This document shows, in pieces, positions 15,843-21,371 of a stretch of DNA of 21,371 nucleotides. Both the position numbers and the translations under genes were made by a program. Below the pieces are notes generated by a model. That model did no database searches. It was not told the origin of the DNA and saw only the letters and a list, made by a program, of their open reading frames with translations. The stretch is from a virus. The stretch is from positions 1 through 21,371 of the IMG/VR virus record IMGVR_UViG_3300049856_000303. One strand, 5' to 3'. How positions within the stretch are numbered: the stretch's first letter is position 1; the number at the start of each line of letters is the position of its first letter.

Positions 15843-16721
15843 GTGATTCTTTTAACTAACACGACTGATAAATTATCTCTCGTTACTGACTTTACCGGCA
15901 ACGTCAAGGTTAGTACGATTTTTATAGATCGTAACCAATCAAGCGGAAACGTAGGTTTGGCTGAAAGGCAATTAACCACGATCACCACCGCTGCCACCAC
16001 TGATATTGTGGCGGCACCAGCAGCAACCACCACACGTAAGGTCAAGGAACTTCGTGTCCATAATGCCAACACCACATCCCCTATGGATGTGACAGTTCAA
16101 TATAATGCCAATGGTTTACTCTATGAGTTCATCTCTTCTCGGCTGATGCCGGGTGATGCACTGACTTACGCAGAAAATACAGGGTTCAAGCTCGTCACAA
16201 AGCAAAAATTCTTCGATGAAATTCGGGTGATGTGGCCCACGTCTACAATTTCTGGAGAAGTGATTTGCAACGGTAACAACAACGCAGGTCAAGCGCATAT
16301 GCCGGGGTTCAGTATTAAGGGGTTGAAACCGTTTACCACTTATCATTTTCTCTTTTCGGGAATTACAATCAGTGCTGCGACAATCGGTGCGAGAGTTAAT
16401 ATAGGAAGGGATCAACAATCCGCCGGGTCTGTCGTAGGCGGTGGATTTGTTGCTATCACGAACAACAACGTAACTGCTACAATAGTCGGAACTGCGGCTG
16501 ATTATGTATCAGGAGCGGGGACTTTAGTGAGTGTGGGTACCGGAACTCTTGATCCCGGTGGGTTGCACTTCTATTCTGGTACATTTACCACGAGTGAATT
16601 TGGTGAGCGAGATCATGTTGAGGTATGGTTATTTTCGGAAACTTCTAACCAACAAGTTAAAATGCAACAGGGCGCGTGGTATCGTGTATGGGAAGCCACT
16701 GGCTTTGTTGCAGGTTTGTAA
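15843..16721 (+). CDS. Modular tail adhesin B (paralogue of adhesin A)
   Basis: A 292-residue protein that probably starts at GTG 15843: AAAGGAA (15832-15838) is correctly spaced and the residues from the GTG align with the start of adhesin A. Residues 7-117 are the shared module (TTDKLSL, IDRNQSSGNVGLA, TTDIVAAP, TVQYNAN, ENTGF). Residues about 122-292 are unrelated in sequence to the tail of adhesin A. They begin FFDEIRVMWPTSTISGE and contain a TTYHFLFSG strand, long glycine/serine loops and a C-terminal GAWYRVWEATG. The duplicated module with swapped ends suggests that the N-terminus docks on the same site and the C-terminus recognises different targets. That is inference. A 51-residue gene follows after 12 bases. 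Confidence 0.8.
   Translation: MILLTNTTDKLSLVTDFTGNVKVSTIFIDRNQSSGNVGLAERQLTTITTAATTDIVAAPAATTTRKVKELRVHNANTTSPMDVTVQYNANGLLYEFISSRLMPGDALTYAENTGFKLVTKQKFFDEIRVMWPTSTISGEVICNGNNNAGQAHMPGFSIKGLKPFTTYHFLFSGITISAATIGARVNIGRDQQSAGSVVGGGFVAITNNNVTATIVGTAADYVSGAGTLVSVGTGTLDPGGLHFYSGTFTTSEFGERDHVEVWLFSETSNQQVKMQQGAWYRVWEATGFVAGL
15861..16193 (+). repeat. Shared N-terminal adhesin module, copy 2
   Basis: Second copy of the 111-residue module described for adhesin A. The DNA has diverged substantially, so the duplication is old or the two copies were acquired separately. Confidence 0.85.
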
Positions 16722-16733
16722 TACGAGGATAGC

Positions 16734-16889
16734 ATGGCAAACGGATGGTTTCATCCCGACATACGCGCAAACACCTGGTTTGATGTAGTGATAAGCGAAG
16801 ATGGCTTGTTTGACCCTCAGTTGCTCAATGAACCAACCGGAGGCGCCCCTCCTGTCGGTCCTCGTAGGCGCCCCATCATTGTTGGATAA
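16734..16889 (+). CDS. 51-residue tail miniprotein with Trp-Phe motifs
   Basis: A short ORF beginning at ATG 16734 after GAGGAT (16725-16730), ending in TAA at 16887-16889. It fills an otherwise unexplained 214-base interval on the coding strand. The N-terminal half has two similar pieces, NGWFHPDI (3-10) and ANTWFDVV (12-19), followed by a second FDP. The C-terminal half is Pro/Gly/Arg-rich (PTGGAPPVGPRRRP) and probably unstructured. Small proteins with a GWFHPD-type start occur beside fibre genes in other phages, but I know of no assigned function. It could be an adaptor peptide, an assembly factor or a virion peptide. The stop codon overlaps a late promoter motif. Confidence 0.65.
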   Translation: MANGWFHPDIRANTWFDVVISEDGLFDPQLLNEPTGGAPPVGPRRRPIIVG

Positions 16890-16892
16890 ATA
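16885..16892 (+). promoter_or_regulatory. Late promoter motif GATAAATA before the propeller fibre gene
   Basis: GATAAATAC spans the TAA stop (16887-16889) of the 51-residue gene. The predicted start is at about 16898 (an A), giving a leader of about 38 bases with CAGGAG (16926-16931) ahead of the ATG at 16936. The first base departs from the T4 consensus but fits the NATAAATA form known from cyanophages. Confidence 0.65.
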
Positions 16893-16935
16893 CTCTTATA
16901 GGAATATCTTTATCTAATGAGAATCCAGGAGCCAG

Positions 16936-19900
16936 ATGCCCTTTATATGGAACAGCAGCCCTAACATTCCCGCCGCCAATCTCCCGCAACCTACAGGTCC
17001 AACGCAAATTTCAACTGAGGCGCATGTTGTTGCCAATACGGTTGAAGCTGGTGGCACACTCCTCTATAACACCGCTGCGGTCGGATTTGATGTGATTTAT
17101 GAGGTTCCCACCCTCAATGTGGGCAATCTCAGTGTTGCCAATCTCCAAGGGGGAATTCCTCCTCTATTGAACGTATCTCCCATACTCTATAATGTCGCCA
17201 CAGGCACAGTCTCCCATCTAAGTTCAGGTGTGACGCCAGGGTCGTACGGTGGAGCTGCCATTGTTCCGTCCCTAGTAGTCAATGCCACTGGGCATATCTC
17301 TTCACTCACCAATACAACTATTCTGCTCACCGGGGATAATCTTATCTCGAATGGCAACGGTTCCCTCTTTATTGGTAACACCTTAACTGGCAGATTCGAT
17401 ACGCGACCAATCACCCCAGGAACGGGAGTGTTGGTCAATAATGATAAAGGAGAAATCACTCTTGTTGCCACAGGCGATCCTATTCTTTCGGGACATCGCT
17501 ATGGAAGTGCCTGGATATCGACACTAGACCAGCTTCCCTCTTCTAATTTTGCCCACTTAACAAGTGTTGCGTATGGTGGAGCCCTAAACCGTTATGTGGC
17601 AGTGGGAATCAATGAACTTGAACCCGCCAATTCTGGTTTTTCTATAACCAGTCCTGATGCCATCAATTGGTCCACTAAAAACTTTATTCCAGCAAACTTA
17701 CTTAAAATGGTGTGGACTGGGTATCTTTTTGTGGGAGTTGGGGAAAATGGTTTAGTCATGACCAGCCCAGATGGTATCACCTGGACTCAGAGGGCAGCCT
17801 ATGCCGGTACTTGGTATGGTGTGGCCTGGAATGGTTACACACTTGCCGCCATAGGACCAACCAACAAAGCGATGACTAGTTCTGATGGTATCAACTGGAC
17901 GAGTCAAACCCATACTGGTGGTAGCGGATTCAAAGATATCACTTGGTTTGCCGGGATCTTTGTTGCTGTAGGTGATGGTGGAAAGATGATGACCAGTCCT
18001 GATGGTGCCACCTGGACTAATAGAGCTACAGGTGGCGACCCGTTTCAGCCAGCAACGGCCCTTGCTTGTGTGACATCTGGTAGTACTGTTGTAGTAGCCG
18101 CTGGAATAGGATTTATTCAGTATAGTGCAAACGGAATTGTTTATATGGGTACTCCTTATCCAGGCGGGTTCACTGGCGGCGCCGAGGCATTAACTTTTGG
18201 TGCTGGTACATATGTCGGAGTAGGCGTAGATGTCATGACAAGTGCTGATGGCATCACTTGGACCGACAGGACTCCGGCAGTAAGTGGACAAATGTTCGAC
18301 GTGATTTATGCGAATGGTCTCTTCGTTGCAGTGGGGCGTTGGGTCATGACCAGTCCCGATGGTATCACCTGGACGAACCGATATGTAAACCCTATTCCGA
18401 GACAAGCTATTGCATGGAACGGAAGTACCTTTGCCGCAGTGACCGGTGACGGAGTTCGAACTAGTCCCGATGGTGCTGCGTGGACACTACATAGTGCTCT
18501 TGCAAGTGATTGGCGCAGTGTGGCATGGGGTGGTGCAGTCTTTGCCGCAGTAGGTACCAGCAGCGTCATGACCAGTCCCGATGGTATCACCTGGACTGGC
18601 AGAACTTCGGTGGCAGGCTCCTGGCAAAGTATTGCATGGAATGGAACGGTGTTTGCGGCCGTGGGTCCAAGCATTGTACAAACCAGTCCAGATGGCATCA
18701 CTTGGACTGCAAGAAGTTCAGTGGCGGGTTCCTGGAGTGGCATCACCTGGAATGGTCTAGTCTTTGTTGCCGTGGGTCCAAGCATTGTACAGACGAGTCC
18801 TGACGGAATTACTTGGACTTCTAGAACGACTGTCAGTGGCAGTTGGGTAGATGTGTCGTGGAATGGCGCTGTCTTTGCCGCAGTAGGTACCAATATCGCT
18901 ATGACGAGTCCCGATGGGAATGTCTGGACTTCGCGGGCCACGGTCAATGGTTCGTGGGTAGCGATTGAGTGGGACGGCAGTGTTTTTGCCGCAGTGGGCA
19001 GTGACGGCCGTATTATGACCAGTCCTGATGGTCTGCATTGGACACAACGAACCAATGCACCTTCTGGTATTTGGCAAGACCTTGCGTGGAGTGGGAATGT
19101 GTTCGCTGTGGTCAGCGGAGACGCAAATAGCAATACTGCCATTATGACCAATCACTATGATGCGGTCACCTCTGTTGCCGGCCGAGTTGGTCGTGTGATA
19201 CTGAATACCAATGATGTGTCTGAAAATGCCGCCGGTCCATTGTATTTTACGAACGAACGCGCCCGGCTAGCACTTAGTAACACCTTCCCAATCAGCTATG
19301 ACACACTTACGGGTATTTTTGGTCATGCGAATTCTGGTGTTACGGCTGCATCCTATGGTAGCGCGGCCGCCGTTGCGGTTGTCACGGTCGATGTGCGTGG
19401 GCATGTCACGAATGTTGTTGGCACACCTATTGCTATTTCTAGTAGTGTCATCAGTGAATCGGCAGGCGGTCCATTTTTCCATACGGCAGCGCGAGTACGC
19501 GGTAATGTAAGCAATACTGCTCCAATCAACTATGATGCGACTACCGGGATATTCAGTCATGCGTTGTCGGGAGTGACGGCAACGACCTATGGCAATACTT
19601 CATTTGTTCCTGTGACCACAGTAAATTCAACAGGACATGTGACTTCTGTGGTCAATACTGCCATCGTTATCACTTCAAATGCGGTGACCGCCACACTCAC
19701 GAGTGATAATGCTGGTGCAAACAACCTGGGTGCCTTCCTATCTGTCGTGGGACCAACCGGAGGCGTCACGGCCCCTGTCACTACAGATGTTTATACCAAC
19801 GTCTGTTCCATGATTGTCGAGGCCGGCGACTGGGACATGGAAGGATCACTTGAACTCAGTGTAGGGGCAACCACTGCGGCAACACGATTAACCGGTGGAG

Positions 19901-20127
19901 TCAGTCTTACTACCAATGCCATCGATATATCAAATGCCGGAGGCTTTATGGCTTATCAAACCGCAGCATTTGTCGTAAGCCAAAAATACATTTTCCCAAC
20001 CGGAAGAAGACGTATTTCTCTCTCAGCCGCAACTAGAGTAAATTTGGTTGGGGCCCTCACCTTCACCACATTAGGTGGGGCGACCTGGGGTGCCAATAGT
20101 TTCCTATCAGCAAGAAGAACTCGATAG
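16936..20127 (+). CDS. Large tail fibre with two predicted seven-bladed beta-propellers
   Basis: A 1063-residue protein, probably a host-recognition fibre. Residues about 82-132 are a shaft repeat (PILYNVATGTVSHLSSGVT, ending in NATGHISSL). From about 205 to 745 run fourteen units of about 37 residues with the pattern W-x-x-hydrophobic-A-W-N-G-x-x-F-A-A-V-G, then M-T-S-P-D-G-I-T-W-T. This is an Asp-box-like beta-propeller blade, and fourteen units fit two seven-bladed propellers. Residues about 785-834 and 863-912 carry two more shaft repeats (YDTLTGIFGHANSGVTAAS and YDATTGIFSHALSGVTATT), with fibre motifs such as ENAAGPLYFTNERAR. The C-terminal domain has EAGDWDMEGSLEL (about 962-974), a cap found on other phage fibres. 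CAGGAG supports the start. No hydrolase residues are visible. Binding, probably to sugar or protein, is inferred. Confidence 0.85.
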   Translation: MPFIWNSSPNIPAANLPQPTGPTQISTEAHVVANTVEAGGTLLYNTAAVGFDVIYEVPTLNVGNLSVANLQGGIPPLLNVSPILYNVATGTVSHLSSGVTPGSYGGAAIVPSLVVNATGHISSLTNTTILLTGDNLISNGNGSLFIGNTLTGRFDTRPITPGTGVLVNNDKGEITLVATGDPILSGHRYGSAWISTLDQLPSSNFAHLTSVAYGGALNRYVAVGINELEPANSGFSITSPDAINWSTKNFIPANLLKMVWTGYLFVGVGENGLVMTSPDGITWTQRAAYAGTWYGVAWNGYTLAAIGPTNKAMTSSDGINWTSQTHTGGSGFKDITWFAGIFVAVGDGGKMMTSPDGATWTNRATGGDPFQPATALACVTSGSTVVVAAGIGFIQYSANGIVYMGTPYPGGFTGGAEALTFGAGTYVGVGVDVMTSADGITWTDRTPAVSGQMFDVIYANGLFVAVGRWVMTSPDGITWTNRYVNPIPRQAIAWNGSTFAAVTGDGVRTSPDGAAWTLHSALASDWRSVAWGGAVFAAVGTSSVMTSPDGITWTGRTSVAGSWQSIAWNGTVFAAVGPSIVQTSPDGITWTARSSVAGSWSGITWNGLVFVAVGPSIVQTSPDGITWTSRTTVSGSWVDVSWNGAVFAAVGTNIAMTSPDGNVWTSRATVNGSWVAIEWDGSVFAAVGSDGRIMTSPDGLHWTQRTNAPSGIWQDLAWSGNVFAVVSGDANSNTAIMTNHYDAVTSVAGRVGRVILNTNDVSENAAGPLYFTNERARLALSNTFPISYDTLTGIFGHANSGVTAASYGSAAAVAVVTVDVRGHVTNVVGTPIAISSSVISESAGGPFFHTAARVRGNVSNTAPINYDATTGIFSHALSGVTATTYGNTSFVPVTTVNSTGHVTSVVNTAIVITSNAVTATLTSDNAGANNLGAFLSVVGPTGGVTAPVTTDVYTNVCSMIVEAGDWDMEGSLELSVGATTAATRLTGGVSLTTNAIDISNAGGFMAYQTAAFVVSQKYIFPTGRRRISLSAATRVNLVGALTFTTLGGATWGANSFLSARRTR
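17179..17330 (+). repeat. Fibre shaft repeat before the propellers
   Basis: Encodes residues 82-131 of the propeller fibre. It shares the frame P-I-x-Y-x-x-x-T-G-x-x-x-H-x-x-S-G-V-T, then S/T-Y-G and V-x-x-x-G-H-hydrophobic-T/S-S/N, with two units after the propellers. Confidence 0.7.
17542..19182 (+). repeat. Fourteen tandem propeller-blade repeats (about 111 bp each)
   Basis: Units of about 37 codons; neighbouring late blades are exactly 111 bp apart where I measured. Eleven carry a T-S-x-D-G-x-x-W box. Blade 1 has TSPDAINW, blade 5 is degenerate (QYSANGIVY) and blade 14 ends in MTNHYDA. Blades 9-12 are the most alike. Exact DNA repeats include 32 bases at 18343-18374 and 18565-18596 (222 bp apart) and 23 bases at 18658-18680 and 18769-18791 (111 bp apart). 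Confidence 0.85.
19289..19438 (+). repeat. Fibre shaft repeat after the propellers, unit 1
   Basis: Encodes residues about 785-834 (PISYDTLTGIFGHANSGVT, then VDVRGHVTNVVGTPIAI). It is the same 50-residue unit as at 17179-17330 and 19523-19672, preceded by an ENAAGPLYFTNERAR motif. Confidence 0.75.
19523..19672 (+). repeat. Fibre shaft repeat after the propellers, unit 2
   Basis: Encodes residues about 863-912 (PINYDATTGIFSHALSGVT, then VNSTGHVTSVVNTAIVI). It is 234 bp from unit 1, a multiple of three, so the whole segment of about 78 residues including the preceding ESAGGPFFHTAARVR is duplicated. Confidence 0.75.
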
Positions 20128-20163
20128 AATGGGTTTTCTTACTTCCTACCAGCTTCAAGAACA

Positions 20164-20171
20164 CATAAATA
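20164..20171 (+). promoter_or_regulatory. Late promoter motif CATAAATA before the Ig-like tail gene
   Basis: ACACATAAATAG lies in the 69-base gap, the largest in the window. The predicted start is at about 20177 (an A), giving a 20-base leader with GAGG at 20187-20190 ahead of ATG 20197. The first half of the gap (20128-20160) is pyrimidine-rich and holds nothing else I recognise. Confidence 0.75.
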
Positions 20172-20196
20172 GACTGAATAACCAACGAGGTATGCT

Positions 20197-20529
20197 ATGG
20201 CTGGGTTTGTTCCCTTAGAAATTGAACAGTGGTCTACCTTTTCCCGCATTATTACTGTCAAAACCGATGATGGGTTGGCACAGAACCTTTCGGGATATGT
20301 TGTCACATCACAGATGAGAAAATCCTATGATTCTCTCACGGCCGTGACCCTTCCGGCTTCACTCTCTGATGCGTCAAATGGGGAAATTACTCTAGCTATG
20401 ACTTCAGCCAATACCGGAAATGTGTCACCTGGTCGCTACCTCTATGATGTGATTACCACTTCGCCTGGAGGTGTGGTACAACGATTGATTGAAGGAATCG
20501 TGGTCGTCAGTGCAGGAGTAACACACTAA
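20197..20529 (+). CDS. Small Ig-like/BppU-type tail protein
   Basis: A 110-residue all-beta protein. The layout is common in phage fibre operons: an N-terminal strand pair (IEQWSTFSRIITVKTDDG), then LSGYVVTSQMRKSYD at about 34-48, a GEITLAMT strand at about 66-73, GRYLYDVITTSPGGVVQRLI at about 82-101, and a final strand IVVVSAGVT. Proteins of this shape usually act as a fibre-base or baseplate-attachment domain. The start at 20197 is preferred to the out-of-frame ATG at 20192 because only 20197 opens a long frame and GAGG lies 6 bases upstream. The stop overlaps the next start by one base (TAATG), so the two genes are coupled and their products may form one fibre. Confidence 0.75.
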   Translation: MAGFVPLEIEQWSTFSRIITVKTDDGLAQNLSGYVVTSQMRKSYDSLTAVTLPASLSDASNGEITLAMTSANTGNVSPGRYLYDVITTSPGGVVQRLIEGIVVVSAGVTH

Positions 20530-21197
20530 TGGCAGTTGGACCTGATCTCGTTGTTACAGTTAAGAGCACCGGGGTTCGAAGTACCGTTGTTTCCTCTCCT
20601 GGGGGAGCAGCCGTTAAATTGGTACAACTCGATGATGTGACCGCCACTCCTAAAGCCAACGGCGATGTGCTGACCTGGATTTCTGCCAATGGAAAATTTG
20701 AATTTCATCCAGGCACAGGCAGCGGAACTGGTGGCAACGCAAATGTGAGTGTGGCGACTGCCCCGGACAATACCACTGATGGGACCATCATAGGCACCAG
20801 AGGCAAGATCACATTCCTTGAAGGTGACAATACCATACTCACCGTGACAGACGATCCGGGAAACGATCAGGTGTATGTGGATATTGCTGCTCCCGCGCCT
20901 GGTAGTCTTGTGCAAAGCAACGGGGTACTACAGTCGTATGAACCCATTCTCAATTTTATTCCTGGTAATAACATCACCTTTGTTGTTCAGGATGATACAG
21001 GGTCGTTGCGAACGAATATCACAATTAACGCTTCGGGAGGTTCCGGTCTCGATCAGTTCGCCAGAGACAATTCAAATGGAGCATTTGGGCAAGCCAATAC
21101 CGCCAATGTCACTGGGCAAGCTGCGTTTGATGCTGCAAATAATGCAAGCGATTCGGGAACTGACTATGCGGTAGCGGCCGGTTACGCGATGCCGTAA
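20529..21197 (+). CDS. Fibre-like virion protein with C-terminal Ala/Asn helix
   Basis: A 222-residue protein. Residues about 28-60 (VKLVQLDDVTATPKANGDVL) form a motif common in phage fibres, where a VTDGDVLxW-type strand starts a short repeat. Two beta sections follow, GTRGKITFLEGDNTILTVTD and PILNFIPGNNITFVVQDDTG; both look like the IxFxxGxNITxTxxDD repeat of phage structural proteins. A glycine linker (ASGGSG) then leads into residues about 174-210 (RDNSNGAFGQANTANVTGQA), an Ala/Asn/Gln-rich stretch typical of the trimeric helical region of T4-like fibres. AGGAG at 20514-20518 and overlap with the upstream stop set the start. It probably belongs to a short fibre or connector. The specific role is unknown. 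Confidence 0.75.
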   Translation: MAVGPDLVVTVKSTGVRSTVVSSPGGAAVKLVQLDDVTATPKANGDVLTWISANGKFEFHPGTGSGTGGNANVSVATAPDNTTDGTIIGTRGKITFLEGDNTILTVTDDPGNDQVYVDIAAPAPGSLVQSNGVLQSYEPILNFIPGNNITFVVQDDTGSLRTNITINASGGSGLDQFARDNSNGAFGQANTANVTGQAAFDAANNASDSGTDYAVAAGYAMP

Positions 21198-21219
21198 TTA
21201 TTAGAACAAGGAGAATACT

Positions 21220-21371
21220 ATGGCTGCGGTCAATCAGAAACCAATTTTTACAAAACAAGGTGATGTGTCCTCAAACGCAGGTATTGTGGTCACCGCGAAC
21301 ATGGGCCCAGTGATGCTCACTGCCACGGGTGACTATACCGGGGTCTCAGGTAATCATAAACTTGTCTTTAC
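21220..21371 (+). CDS. Start of a probable virion protein (partial, runs off the window)
   Basis: The first 50 codons of a gene that continues past the window, opening MAAVNQKPIFTKQGDVSS. AAGGAGA (21208-21214) is well placed for the ATG. The pattern KPIFT..GDVSSNAG, then VTAN, DYTG and LVF resembles the N-terminus of a family of short phage structural proteins found near fibre genes, where a beta-sandwich follows. The call rests on few residues. Confidence 0.6.
   Translation, partial: MAAVNQKPIFTKQGDVSSNAGIVVTANMGPVMLTATGDYTGVSGNHKLVF

Noticed and set aside
16839-16852. GGAGG-cgcc-CCTCC inverted repeat in the 51-residue gene
   Set aside because: Only five base pairs, inside coding sequence and not followed by a T-tract; probably a by-product of Pro/Gly/Arg codons.
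18306-19155. Long minus-strand open frames opposite the propeller repeats (up to 281 codons)
   Set aside because: They arise because the repeated codons on the + strand lack stops in reverse. Their translation is itself a repeat (PSGLV-type) shadowing the blades and has no ribosome-binding site.
16832-19763. 14-base identity ACCAACCGGAGGCG at 16832 and 19750
   Set aside because: A single 14-mer repeat is roughly expected by chance in 21 kb, and both encode P-T-G-G, so it is not good evidence of recombination.
19690-20127. Diversity-generating retroelement variable region at the end of the propeller fibre
   Set aside because: No reverse transcriptase, no template repeat and no lectin-type variable region with clustered AAC/AAT codons is seen in the window.
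20112-20140. Possible hairpin after the propeller fibre gene (AAGAAGA pairing with TTTTCTT)
   Set aside because: About seven weak A-T/G-T pairs with a 15-base loop and no following U-run make it a poor intrinsic terminator.
1-21371. CRISPR array, tRNA genes, insertion sequence, integrase or attachment site
   Set aside because: The coding frames leave only about 300 bases unassigned, and no direct-repeat array, cloverleaf or terminal inverted repeat was found on reading.

Overview
The window is a late structural-gene block from a contractile-tailed dsDNA phage of the T4 superfamily (a myovirus). It is not cellular DNA. Every gene is on the + strand. By my count only about 300 bases lie between genes, and there are no tRNA, rRNA, integrase, transposase or metabolic genes. 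The inner baseplate order (PAAR tip protein, an unknown gene, gp25, gp6, gp7-like, gp8), a giant DUF4815-type virion protein and promoters of the form NATAAATA resemble the marine/cyanophage-type branch more than coliphage T4. The host cannot be read from this sequence.

Layout. 1-126 is the 3' end of an unidentified gene. 128-436 encodes a PAAR spike tip and 446-1231 an unknown, probably tail or baseplate protein. 1247-7417 encodes the baseplate wedge: gp25 (sheath-initiator-like), gp6 (baseplate-J-like), a gp7-like subunit and gp8. 7460-13708 encodes a 2082-residue DUF4815-type structural protein. A 78-residue coiled-coil protein follows at 13716-13952. The rest is an adhesin/fibre cassette: a fibre with roughly ten-residue repeats (13953-14990), two paralogous modular adhesins (15009-15833 and 15843-16721), a 51-residue miniprotein (16734-16889), a 1063-residue fibre with fourteen beta-propeller-like repeats (16936-20127), an Ig-like small tail protein (20197-20529), a fibre-like protein (20529-21197) and the start of another virion protein (21220 to the window end).

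Expression. Five matches to the T4-type late promoter (consensus TATAAATA; NATAAATA in cyanophages) sit in the few gaps between genes, before gp25, gp8, the giant protein, the propeller fibre and the Ig-like gene. Most genes have a good ribosome-binding site. gp7 has none and is probably coupled to gp6. No convincing terminator is visible.

How the genes work together. gp25, gp6, gp7 and gp8 should build the wedge and trigger sheath assembly, with the PAAR protein capping the membrane-piercing spike. The giant protein probably forms the outer baseplate or fibre attachment, and the downstream genes supply host-recognition fibres. The most unusual features are the double-propeller fibre, a glycine/tyrosine repeat module found in four different baseplate proteins, and a late promoter whose predicted start falls on the gp25 AUG.
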